Source: JBFGCT01 sp041581055 (GTDB lineage: Bacteria; Actinomycetota; Acidimicrobiia; Acidimicrobiales; Ilumatobacteraceae). From it: 38,397 bases of DNA. Of the stretch, positions 14,391 through 22,220 are shown piece after piece (position 1 is the stretch's first letter; each line of letters opens with the position of its first letter). The position numbers and the translations under genes were made by a program. The stretch lies in NCBI GenBank assembly GCA_041581055.1, contig JBFGCT010000015.1, positions 1-38,397 on the forward strand, written 5' to 3'. Under the pieces are notes generated by a model that saw nothing but the letters and a program-made list of their open reading frames with translations, ran no database searches and was not told the DNA's origin.

Positions 14391-16589
14391 TCACGCGGCG
14401 TTGAACTCGGCCGCTCTGGCGACGAGTTCGTCGATCCCGGGCTCGGCCGGGTCCCACGGAAGGCCGGGGTGGATGATGGCGACCTGGCAGGCCTCGGCCG
14501 CCTCCACCATCTCGCGATAGGTGCCGGCGCCGAGGTCGGCGATGTACGCCTGCTTGTTGTCGTCGTACGCGAACATCTTCGCGTTCAACTTCGTGCACTC
14601 GTCGCAGGTGGTGCAGCGGGCGGTCTCGATGAACGGCTCGCCCGTGACGCGCTCGTCCGGCGTCTCGTCGGCGGATGGTTCGCTCACCTCGACGGTCGGC
14701 GCGTCGCCCGCCGGCCCGTCGCCTACCGGCCCCGCGTCCCCGACGGCCTCGGCGGTGTGTTGCTCCTCCCACGTCGCCCGCTCGGTCGCGACCAGCGCGC
14801 GGGCGTGGGAGTTGTGGATGCCGCCGAGCTCCCGGAGGCTGTGCCACACCTCCCCGACGCGGCGGGCCAGTCGGATCAGCCGGCGGTCGACGACGACGCG
14901 TTCGAGCCCGCCGTCGTCGCCCGCCATGAGGACGTATGGGACCGTGGGGGCGGCCGCGCCGTCGGCTTCGAGCTGCCGGTCGGCCGGCGCCATGTCGTCG
15001 CTCCGATCACCCACCCGGGCGAAGTGTCGGGCGTACCGCCGATCGAGGGCGGCGAAGTCGATCGGGGTGAACGCGACGGTCTCGGCGTGTCGCTGCAGCT
15101 CGGCGTCGGCGGCGACGAGCACGTCGGTCGGCCACACCGCGTCCGGCTGCGGGTTGAGCTCGACGTCGAACCGGTCCGCCCAGTCCGGCCCGGCGCCGGG
15201 GTCGTAGCAGAACGCGGGGAAGCAGCGCGACCGCATCGCCGCGGCGGCGACGAGGTACGGGGGCAGCGACGGCGCGTCGTCGGTCGAACCGGTGAAGACG
15301 CTGAACAGCGCCGGGCCCGACGCGGCCACGCCGTCGCCGATCCGCTCGGTCATCCGCGGGAGGTTCGAGCTCGCCGTCTGGAGCACGAAGGCCTGACCGA
15401 GACCGATCGCCAGGCGGGCGAGCTGTGGGCCGGCGAGGCCCGGGGTCGCCCCGCTCATCGGCGGTGGCCCGCCGAGGGCGTCGCGGCACTCCACGACGAC
15501 GATGATCGGCGCGTCCGAACCCAGCACGTCGATCAGCCGCGCCGTCTCCCGCGCGTCGAGATCCCGGTCGGTGAGGCAGACCAGGTACGACGGGAAGAGC
15601 GCCACATCCTCGGGCGAGAGCGACCCCTCGTCGAACTGGGCGAAGAACGGATCGTGATCCGCCTCGCGGTACCGGTTGGCGAGCTCCAGCTCGGCGATCG
15701 CCATCGCCCTAATCGCCTCGGCCATCGCCCGGCGCCGCTCGGTGAACGCCTCGACCGCGTCGGCGCAGCGGGCGAAACGGAACCGGTCGAGGGTGGTCGG
15801 CGCGGCGTGGTCGTCGTCGTCGGCGAGCGGGAAGAACCGCTGCGCGCGCAGCACCGCCCGCGCCTCGCGGATGCGCCTGCGGCGGGCGTCGGAGAGCGTC
15901 GGCGAGGTCGAGCTCGTGCCGGCGATCTCGGACCACGACTCGAAGTCGAACGACGATCGATGGTCGCCTCCCAGTGAGGCCCGCAGCTTCTCCGGCGACA
16001 GCCCCGCGCCGGAGCGCAGCTCGTCGGCCTGCAGGATTCCCGACAGGCCGAGCGCCAGCTCGTCGATTCGCCGGCCCATGTCACGGGACGAGCGCCGGCA
16101 GACCGCCTGCCACACGTGCTCCACCACGACCGATCCGACCTCGCCGTCGCAGTCGACGATCCGGCCGTCGACCTCCAACACCCGCTTGGCCTCGTCGAAG
16201 CTGGCCTCGAGCGCGTCGGCCTGCGCCTCGTCGCTCTCGGCGACCAGGACCTTGGCGGCCAGATCCCACAGCTCGCCGAGTGCGCCCCGCCGCCCGCGGG
16301 CGAGCAGGCGCCGCAGTTCCCGCTCCAGTCGGAGCACGTGCTGGCGCAACCGCTCGCCCGCCGCGCCCGGTGGGGCCAGCTGTCGCAGCACGTCGTTGAC
16401 CACGTCGCTCAGGCAGCGGGCGTACGGCGGCTCGTCGGTCAGGATCAGCGGATAGTCGTAGCGGAGCGCGGCCAGGTCCCGATACGGGGCGAGCAGCGCG
16501 GGGATCAGACCGGACGTCGCCATCGGGTCGGCGTCGCTCGTCGGACCCAGCAGGTGGAAGCGACCGAGTTCGGCGCTCACGTCGCTCAT
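14391..16589 (-). CDS. Uncharacterised 732-residue redox protein with C-terminal ferredoxin-like domain
   Basis: Last gene of the redox operon; its ATG overlaps the stop of the beta subunit by 4 nt. I cannot name the first 600 residues. They are mostly alpha-helical and acidic/arginine-rich (two long helical stretches near 90-190 and 290-370), then an alpha/beta section with PIIVVVECRDALGG (about 440), ALFSVFTG (about 500) and LPPYLVAAAAMRSRCFPAFCYDP (about 515), which looks like a catalytic or binding core. The last 75 residues hold Cys659-x2-Cys662-x2-Cys665 and a distant Cys701 (ACQVAIIHPG), the layout of a single [4Fe-4S] or [3Fe-4S] ferredoxin, except that the usual Pro after the last Cys is Gln. 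It likely passes electrons to or from the 2-oxoacid oxidoreductase. Function otherwise unknown. Confidence 0.75.
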   Translation of the reverse strand: MSDVSAELGRFHLLGPTSDADPMATSGLIPALLAPYRDLAALRYDYPLILTDEPPYARCLSDVVNDVLRQLAPPGAAGERLRQHVLRLERELRRLLARGRRGALGELWDLAAKVLVAESDEAQADALEASFDEAKRVLEVDGRIVDCDGEVGSVVVEHVWQAVCRRSSRDMGRRIDELALGLSGILQADELRSGAGLSPEKLRASLGGDHRSSFDFESWSEIAGTSSTSPTLSDARRRRIREARAVLRAQRFFPLADDDDHAAPTTLDRFRFARCADAVEAFTERRRAMAEAIRAMAIAELELANRYREADHDPFFAQFDEGSLSPEDVALFPSYLVCLTDRDLDARETARLIDVLGSDAPIIVVVECRDALGGPPPMSGATPGLAGPQLARLAIGLGQAFVLQTASSNLPRMTERIGDGVAASGPALFSVFTGSTDDAPSLPPYLVAAAAMRSRCFPAFCYDPGAGPDWADRFDVELNPQPDAVWPTDVLVAADAELQRHAETVAFTPIDFAALDRRYARHFARVGDRSDDMAPADRQLEADGAAAPTVPYVLMAGDDGGLERVVVDRRLIRLARRVGEVWHSLRELGGIHNSHARALVATERATWEEQHTAEAVGDAGPVGDGPAGDAPTVEVSEPSADETPDERVTGEPFIETARCTTCDECTKLNAKMFAYDDNKQAYIADLGAGTYREMVEAAEACQVAIIHPGLPWDPAEPGIDELVARAAEFNAA

Positions 16590-17557
16590 CGCGCCGCCTC
16601 CGGCCAGATCGTGAAGCGGTCGAGCTCCGCGTTGAACGCGCGCTCGATGTCGTCGGGGCTGAACCGGTGTCCGGGATCGCGGATGTCCTCGTAGCACGGC
16701 ACGTCGTCGTCGCGGTACAGCACGCCGACCGGGATCGGGTCGGGACAGGCTGCGATCTCGCGCGCTCCGGCGAGATCGCCAGGGTCGTGCGGCGCGTGGT
16801 TTGGGTAGGCGCGCAGCAGCTCGGGGGTCGGCTCGATCCCGTCCTCGTGGGTCAGCAGGCGCACCCGCCCGGGGTCCTGCATCCACGGCTCGAAGTAGTC
16901 GGGCAGGTACTCGGGGCAGCGCTGCCGCACCCGCACGAAGGAAAAGCCCTTGTGGTGGAACGCCATCGAGACGAGGTCGTTGAGGACCCCCGGCATCCAG
17001 TCGACGGCCTGGGCGACGAACGACACGTTCGTCACCGCCAGCGTGACGGTCAGCGGATCGAGCGCCTCGATGTGCGCGCCGCGCGGGCTGGTGTTGCTCG
17101 GGAGGCCCTTCGGCGACGTCGGCGACATCTGGTTCTTGGTGAGCCCGTAGATGTGGTTGTCGTGCATCACGACCGTCATGTCCATGTTGTAACGAATCGC
17201 GTGGATCCAGTGGGCCGTGCCGATCGCGCAGCAGTCGCCGTCGCCGGTGTTGACGAACACGTGCAGGTCGGGCCGGCGCATCTTGATGCCCTCGGCGACG
17301 GGGAGCGCCCGGCCGTGGAGGCCGTGGAAGCCGTACGTGTTCATGTAGTGCGGGAAGCGGCTCGAGCAACCGATGCCGGACACGAACACCGTGCGCTCGG
17401 GCGCGAGCTGCTCGTCGCGGCACAGCCGCTGGAGCGCGGCGAGCACGGCGTTGTCACCACAGCCGGTGCACCACCTCGGCACGCCGCCCTCGTAGTCCTC
17501 GATGGCGAGGTGGTCGGCGTACGAGCGCAGGAGGCAGTCCGTGACCGAGAGCGTCAT
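16586..17557 (-). CDS. korB: 2-oxoacid:ferredoxin oxidoreductase, beta (TPP) subunit
   Basis: A 323-residue thiamine-diphosphate subunit of the KorB type. Iron-sulfur ligands WCTGCG (about residues 29-33) and GIGCSSRF (about 62) match the family, with RCPEYL near 216 a candidate fourth Cys. The TPP-binding block is NTGDGDCCAIG near 103, followed at the expected distance by VVMHDNHIYGLTKNQMSPTS, where the N..Y.LT.GQ.SPT pattern of the family ends the magnesium site (here KNQ instead of TGQ). With the alpha subunit it oxidatively decarboxylates or reductively carboxylates a 2-oxoacid using ferredoxin. The substrate cannot be fixed from sequence: 2-oxoglutarate, pyruvate or branched-chain oxoacids are possible. 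It overlaps both neighbours by 4 nt. Confidence 0.88.
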   Translation of the reverse strand: MTLSVTDCLLRSYADHLAIEDYEGGVPRWCTGCGDNAVLAALQRLCRDEQLAPERTVFVSGIGCSSRFPHYMNTYGFHGLHGRALPVAEGIKMRRPDLHVFVNTGDGDCCAIGTAHWIHAIRYNMDMTVVMHDNHIYGLTKNQMSPTSPKGLPSNTSPRGAHIEALDPLTVTLAVTNVSFVAQAVDWMPGVLNDLVSMAFHHKGFSFVRVRQRCPEYLPDYFEPWMQDPGRVRLLTHEDGIEPTPELLRAYPNHAPHDPGDLAGAREIAACPDPIPVGVLYRDDDVPCYEDIRDPGHRFSPDDIERAFNAELDRFTIWPEAAR

Positions 17558-19449
17558 CGCCGCGACTCCGATCCCGCGTGCAGCCGCGCGCGGATCGCGC
17601 GCTCGATCGCGCCCGGCTTGAGCGGCTGGCCCCTGACCTCGCCCCAGCAGTCGATGTCGACCAGGTACCGGGCCCGCAGCAGCCAGGCGAGGTTCGAGTA
17701 GCGGCGGTTCTCCTCGTCGATGATCGGGTCCTCGAGGCGGTCGCACCAGTTGCTCTCGACGGTCAGCACGCGATCGAAGCGGTCGAGGATCTCCTTGATG
17801 CCCGGCGCCATCGGCTGGAGGAACCGCAGGTGCAGCGCCCCGACGGCGTGGCCGTCGGCCCGCACCCGCTCGACCGCTTCGGTGATCGCCCCGCGGGTGC
17901 TGCCCCAGCCGACCACGAGCAGCTCACCCTGCCGATCGCCGGTGACCGTCGGCGGCTCGAGCGTGCGCTGCAGCGCGGCGAGCTTCGCGCTGCGGCGCCG
18001 GATGCCGTCCTGGTTGAGGTCGGGGTCGTAGGCGACCGTGCTCTGGCGGTCGTGGGCCAACCCGGTGAGGCAGTGCATGCCGCCGGGCTGGCCGGGGATG
18101 AACCGGCGCGCCAGCCCGGTGCGGTCGTCCCACGCGTAGGGCTCGGCGCCGGCGGGCACCGGGCTCTGGTCGATCGGGGGAGCGAGCCAGTCGGGGCTGA
18201 ATTGCGGCCGCGGGAACGGCTGCTGGGCGTTGGCCAGGCTGGCGTCGGTGAGGACGACGACGACCGTGTTGAACGTCTCGGCGATCTTGCGGGCGGTGAT
18301 GACCGAGTAGAAGCAGTCCTCGACGTCCGCCGCCGCCATCACGACCTTCGGGGCGTCCCCGTGGCTGCCGAACACCGCGCTGAGCAGGTCGCCCTGCTCG
18401 GCCTTGGTCGGCTGGCCGGTCGAGGGGCCGCCCCGCTGCACGTCGACGACGACCAGCGGGATCTCCCCCATCACGGCGAGGCCGATCGACTCCTGCTTGA
18501 GCGCGTAGCCCGGGCCGGAGGTGATGGTGACCGCGCACTTGCCCGCATAAGAGGCGCCGATGGCGAACATCACCGCGGCGATCTCGTCCTCGGCCTGGTG
18601 CACGACCCCGCCGACATGTTCGAAGACGTCGCTCAGGTAGTGCGACGCCGACGTCGCCGGGGTGATCGGGTACATCGCGCAGACCTCCATGCCGGAGGCC
18701 ATCACCCCCAGCCCGAGCGCGGTGTTGCCGCTGACGACGATCCGCGGCGCGGTCGGCGGCCTGGCCGGGATCCGGAACCGGAGCTCGAGATGCCGCTCGG
18801 CCCAGTCCCAACCGGCCTGCAACAGCCGCTGGTTGGGCACGATGACCGCCGAGCCCTTCTTGGCGAACGTGAACGCCACCTGCTCGCGGGCCATCGCGAG
18901 GTCGAGGCCGTAGACGCGGCACAGCAGGCCGAGCACGAACATGTTCTTGCCGCGCCGCGGATCGGCGACGAGCCGCAGGCACTCCACCTCCATCGGGACC
19001 TCGACGACCCGGTAACCGTCGGCCACCAGCTCGTCGTGGACGGCGAGGTAGGAGTCGGCGACCGCCGGGTCGGGGTCGTCGCGCCAGGCCCGCTCGAGCA
19101 GGACGGTGCAGCCCGGCTTCAGCTCGCCGGCCCGCAGGCGCCCCAGCAGGACCTGCTCGTTGAACGCGACCACGAGGTCGGCGGCGTCGCCGCCGTTGGT
19201 CACCGGGCCGCGCGCCACCCGGATGCGGATGCCGCTGGCCCCGGCGACGCTGCGCGCCGGTGGTTGGATCTCGGCCGGGATGATCTCGACGGTCAAGATC
19301 CCGTTGCCCATCCGGGCGGCGATCGCGGCGAAGGACTGGCCGCAGCGCTGCGCGCCCTCGCCGGAGTCGCTGACGACGTCGACGATGTGCTCGTCGAGCG
19401 TGGTCGGCGGGTGCGATCGCGCCCGGTCCCGGACCGTCACGGCGGTCAT
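17554..19449 (-). CDS. korA: 2-oxoacid:ferredoxin oxidoreductase, alpha subunit (gamma-alpha fusion)
   Basis: A 631-residue fusion. About residues 30-200 form the gamma-type domain (GEGAQRCGQSFA, the G.GGQG-like loop, and a terminal RGKNMFVLGLL block), and the rest is the alpha subunit: NTALGLGVMASG, MYPITPATSASHYL near 275, HQAEDEIAAVMFAIGASYAG near 300, TITSGPGYALKQESIGLAVMGEIPLVVVDVQRGGPSTGQPTKAEQ (in family KorA: GPSTGLPT). The C-terminal domain has LLVVGWGSTRGAI, VERVRADGHAVGALHLRFLQP and a VESN-type strand. Fusion of gamma to alpha is usual in aerobic and actinobacterial KorAB. Alpha provides substrate-binding and the beta subunit carries TPP and the cluster. ATGA overlaps on both sides show that it is co-translated with the NfnB-like protein and with beta. 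Confidence 0.9.
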   Translation of the reverse strand: MTAVTVRDRARSHPPTTLDEHIVDVVSDSGEGAQRCGQSFAAIAARMGNGILTVEIIPAEIQPPARSVAGASGIRIRVARGPVTNGGDAADLVVAFNEQVLLGRLRAGELKPGCTVLLERAWRDDPDPAVADSYLAVHDELVADGYRVVEVPMEVECLRLVADPRRGKNMFVLGLLCRVYGLDLAMAREQVAFTFAKKGSAVIVPNQRLLQAGWDWAERHLELRFRIPARPPTAPRIVVSGNTALGLGVMASGMEVCAMYPITPATSASHYLSDVFEHVGGVVHQAEDEIAAVMFAIGASYAGKCAVTITSGPGYALKQESIGLAVMGEIPLVVVDVQRGGPSTGQPTKAEQGDLLSAVFGSHGDAPKVVMAAADVEDCFYSVITARKIAETFNTVVVVLTDASLANAQQPFPRPQFSPDWLAPPIDQSPVPAGAEPYAWDDRTGLARRFIPGQPGGMHCLTGLAHDRQSTVAYDPDLNQDGIRRRSAKLAALQRTLEPPTVTGDRQGELLVVGWGSTRGAITEAVERVRADGHAVGALHLRFLQPMAPGIKEILDRFDRVLTVESNWCDRLEDPIIDEENRRYSNLAWLLRARYLVDIDCWGEVRGQPLKPGAIERAIRARLHAGSESRR

Positions 19450-20969
19450 CGATCGCCTCCGTTCCGCGCGCCGACCAGTCGCAGCCTCGTGAAGTTGCGC
19501 TCGCCGGCGTCGATCCCGAACGGTCCGCGGTCGGCGGTCGCGCGGTCCGCGTACACGACCGCGGTGTCGCGGATGCCGAGGTACCGCTTCATCTCGGCCG
19601 CCGCCTGCCGGCCGGCGCCCATCGCGGCGATGACGGTCGCCGCGCCGGTCACGATGTCACCGCCGGCGTACACCCCGGCCAGCGAGGTGGCGAGCCCCTC
19701 CTCGGTCCGGATGTACCCCCGTCCGTCGAGGCCGATGTTCGAGGTCTGCCCGATCACCGGGTTGGCCCGCGTGCCGATGGCGTAGACGACGGTGTCGGCC
19801 TCGAACTCGTACTCGCTGCCCTCGATCGGGACCGGCCGCCGGCGGCCCGACTCGTCCGGCTCGCCCAGCTCCATCCGGATGCAGCGCATCGCCCGCACCC
19901 TGCCCTCGTCGTCGCCGAGGATCTCGACCGGCGCGGTCAGCCAGTGGAAGTCGATGCCCTCCTCCTCGGCGTGGACCAGCTCCTCCTCCCGCGCCGGGCT
20001 CTCGTCCCGGCTGCGCCGGTACACGCAGCTGACGTGCTCGGCCCCGGCCCGCAGGGACACCCGCAGCGCGTCCATCGCCGTGTTCCCCGACCCGATCACG
20101 GCCACCCTCCGGCCGATGTCGATCGGCGTGTCGTACTTCGGGAACTCGAGCGCGCCCATCAGGTTGCAGCGGGTCAGCAGCTCGTTGGCCGAGAGCACGC
20201 CGTGGAGCGACTCACCCGGGATGCCCATGAACCGGGGGCTGCCGGCGCCGGTGCCGATGAAGACCGCCGCGTAGCCCATCTCGTCGATCAGCTCCTCGAT
20301 CGTGAAGATGCGCCCGACGAGCGTGTTGCACTCGACGGTGACGCCGAGCCGTGTGAGGTTGGCGATCTCCGCGTCGATCACGTGGTTGGGGAGGCGGAAC
20401 TCGGGGATCCCGTAGCGCAGGACGCCGCCCGGCTCGTGCAGCGCCTCGTAGATGGTGACGTCGCATCCGGCCTTCGCCAGGTCGGCCGCACAGGCCAGGC
20501 TGGCCGGCCCCGAGCCGACGATCGCCACCTTGAACCGGCTGGCCTCGACGTACGGCGTGTTGTCCCATCCCTCGGCGAGCGCGAGGTCGCCGACCCATCG
20601 TTCGAGGCGGCCGATCGCCACCGGCTCGAGCGTGTCGCCGACCGGGCAGACCAGCTCGCACTGGTCCTCCTGCGGGCACACCCGGCCGCAGATGGCGGGC
20701 AGCAGGTTGGCGTCGGTGATGATGTCGTACGCCGCCCGCGGGTTGCCCGCGCTGATCTGCTCGATGAACCCGGGGATGTCGATCGCCACCGGGCAGGCGG
20801 GGACGCAGGCCGGGTCCGGGCAGAGAAGGCAGCGCTCGGCCTCGCGCGACGCGTCCTCGGGCCGGTAGCCCAGCGCGACCTCGCAGAAGTTGTGCACACG
20901 CGACGCGACCGGCTGCTCGGGGATCGGCGTTCGCTCCTGGGGGATGGTCCGCACCGTCTTCTTCTTCAT
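19446..20969 (-). CDS. NfnB/GltA-like NAD(P)-dependent flavoprotein (glutamate synthase small-subunit family)
   Basis: A 507-residue member of the family that includes NfnB (large subunit of NADH-dependent ferredoxin:NADP oxidoreductase) and the small subunit of glutamate synthase. The N-terminal iron-sulfur domain has CLLCPDPACVPACPV (about residues 47-61) and CGRVCPQEDQCELVCPVG (about 95-112), the ligands for two [4Fe-4S] clusters. FAD is bound at VAIVGSGPASLACAADLAKAG (about 148) and NAD(P)H at VAVIGSGNTAMDALRVSLRAGAEHVSCVYRRS (about 288). The C-terminal GVYAGGDIVTGAATVIAAMGAGR is the family's second FAD block. No large glutamate synthase subunit is adjacent, so the NfnA-like neighbour is the probable partner. 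Start MKKKTVRT overlaps the stop of that neighbour by 4 nt. Confidence 0.9.
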   Translation of the reverse strand: MKKKTVRTIPQERTPIPEQPVASRVHNFCEVALGYRPEDASREAERCLLCPDPACVPACPVAIDIPGFIEQISAGNPRAAYDIITDANLLPAICGRVCPQEDQCELVCPVGDTLEPVAIGRLERWVGDLALAEGWDNTPYVEASRFKVAIVGSGPASLACAADLAKAGCDVTIYEALHEPGGVLRYGIPEFRLPNHVIDAEIANLTRLGVTVECNTLVGRIFTIEELIDEMGYAAVFIGTGAGSPRFMGIPGESLHGVLSANELLTRCNLMGALEFPKYDTPIDIGRRVAVIGSGNTAMDALRVSLRAGAEHVSCVYRRSRDESPAREEELVHAEEEGIDFHWLTAPVEILGDDEGRVRAMRCIRMELGEPDESGRRRPVPIEGSEYEFEADTVVYAIGTRANPVIGQTSNIGLDGRGYIRTEEGLATSLAGVYAGGDIVTGAATVIAAMGAGRQAAAEMKRYLGIRDTAVVYADRATADRGPFGIDAGERNFTRLRLVGARNGGDR

Positions 20970-22057
20970 CGCCCGCTCCCGACCGTGACCGCTTCCTGCT
21001 CCCGCGCCCACGCCTCCAGCGCCAGCTGCTCCTTCTCGCGGAACCGCCGGAGGCGGCCCATCAGATCGGCGAAATCGACCTCGTGGCCGTCGAACTCGGG
21101 GCCGTCGACGCAGGTGAACCGCATCTCGCCGCCGACGAGCACCCGGCAGCCGCCACACATCCCGGTGCCGTCGACCATGATCGGGTTCAGGCTCACCGTC
21201 GTTCTGATGCCGTGGGGCCGCGTCGTGTCGGCGCAGGCCCGCATCATGATCGGGGGGCCGATGGCGATCACCTCGTCGATGTCGGGGTGCCGCTCGACGG
21301 CCATCTCGATCCCCCGCGTGACGAGCCCCTTGACGCCCGCCGAGCCGTCGTCGGTGCAGATGATCAGCTCGTCGCAGTGCCGCCGGAACTTGTCTTCCCA
21401 GAAGATCAGCTCCCTGGTCCGGAACCCGACGATGCCGATGACGTAGGCGCCGCGCTCCTTGAACGCGCGGAGCTGGGTGAAGATCGAGGCGATGCCGAGG
21501 CCACCGCCGACGCAGACCACCTTGGCGACGTCGCCGATGTCGCTCGGGCAACCCATCGGTCCCACCACGGCGTGCAGCCGCGCCCCGACCTGGCACCGCT
21601 GCTGCATCTCCCTCGTCGTCTTGCCGACCGCCTGGATCACCATGGTGAAGGTTCCGGCGTCGCGGTCGAAGTCGGCGATCGTCAGCGGGATCCGCTCACC
21701 CCGCTCGTGCGCCAGCACCAGCACGAACTGGCCCGGCTGGGCGGCCCGCGCCAGCCGCGGGTGATGGACCTCGAGGAGGAACGTCACGTCCGAGAAGTCC
21801 TCCCGAGCCGTGATCACGAACCCGGGGTCGACGTCGATCGGTTCGCGGCACAGCCGCCGCCGGTGTTCCCGCGTCTCGGCGATCCGCCGACGGAATTCGG
21901 CCACCACCGGGTCGCGCGCCGCCCGCGCGACCTCCAGATCACTGGTCCGCAGGGACCGTCGCAGGTCGTAGCCCAGCTCGTCGCGGAGTGCCCGGGGAAC
22001 CGCGATCTTGACCCACCAGATCCTGTTCCGCTTGAAGAGGTAGCTCGTGTCGCCCAT
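20966..22057 (-). CDS. NfnA-like FAD/[2Fe-2S] subunit with N-terminal integrase-arm-like (DUF6538-type) domain
   Basis: A 363-residue protein and first gene of the redox operon. From about residue 78 it is a normal NfnA/PyrK-type ferredoxin-NADP reductase subunit: AQPGQFVLVL (FAD), RIPLTIADFD, VVCVGGGLGIASIF (nucleotide fold near 188), VIAIGPPIMMRAC, and the C-terminal NPIMVDGTGMCGGCRV with Cys301, Cys304 and Cys316 as [2Fe-2S] ligands (Asp or Cys fourth). Ahead of it lie about 65 extra residues: SYLFKRNRIWWVKIAVPRAL near 5-24, RRSLRTSDLEVARAA near 33-47. This is the pattern of the DUF6538-type N-terminal domain of tyrosine recombinases. There is no good internal start, the extension has normal codon use, and GGGGAC and GGAGG lie upstream of the ATG. 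Confidence 0.85.
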   Translation of the reverse strand: MGDTSYLFKRNRIWWVKIAVPRALRDELGYDLRRSLRTSDLEVARAARDPVVAEFRRRIAETREHRRRLCREPIDVDPGFVITAREDFSDVTFLLEVHHPRLARAAQPGQFVLVLAHERGERIPLTIADFDRDAGTFTMVIQAVGKTTREMQQRCQVGARLHAVVGPMGCPSDIGDVAKVVCVGGGLGIASIFTQLRAFKERGAYVIGIVGFRTRELIFWEDKFRRHCDELIICTDDGSAGVKGLVTRGIEMAVERHPDIDEVIAIGPPIMMRACADTTRPHGIRTTVSLNPIMVDGTGMCGGCRVLVGGEMRFTCVDGPEFDGHEVDFADLMGRLRRFREKEQLALEAWAREQEAVTVGSGR

Positions 22058-22099
22058 GGGTCGTCCCCGTCTCCCTCCGGCCGGCGGCCGGCCACGGAC

Positions 22100-22162
22100 G
22101 CTGTACCTGTCGCGCCCGGCCCCCGGTCGAATCGGTGCTGTACCTTCTCGGTGCTGTACCTT
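22100..22162 (-). promoter_or_regulatory. Repeated operator-like elements upstream of the redox operon
   Basis: Two identical 15-mers, TCGGTGCTGTACCTT at 22132-22146 and 22148-22162, lie in tandem 16 bp apart. Each contains an 11-bp imperfect dyad of form GGTNCNGNACC (22134-22144 and 22150-22160). A third, partial copy (GCTGTACCT, 22100-22108) lies 37 bp closer to the operon start. The array is 43-105 bp upstream of the first operon gene (start 22057) and 58 bp or more from the lipoprotein stop at 22221. It looks like a binding site for a dimeric repressor or activator, but no regulator is encoded nearby. Confidence 0.5.
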
Positions 22163-22220
22163 CACCGTCCTGGAGCGGGAGGTCGCGGCGCAAGAGGCTT
22201 TGGGCTCGTGCTGGCCCTTT

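Noticed and set aside
16586..19449. Assignment of the oxidoreductase specifically as 2-oxoglutarate- or pyruvate-specific
   Set aside because: Motifs define the family and subunit roles only; substrate specificity cannot be read from these residues alone.
22132..22162. Tandem 15-mer repeats as phage attachment sites
   Set aside because: Considered because of the integrase-like head on the adjacent protein. No mobile genes, tRNA or second att copy flank the region, so operator sites explain them better.
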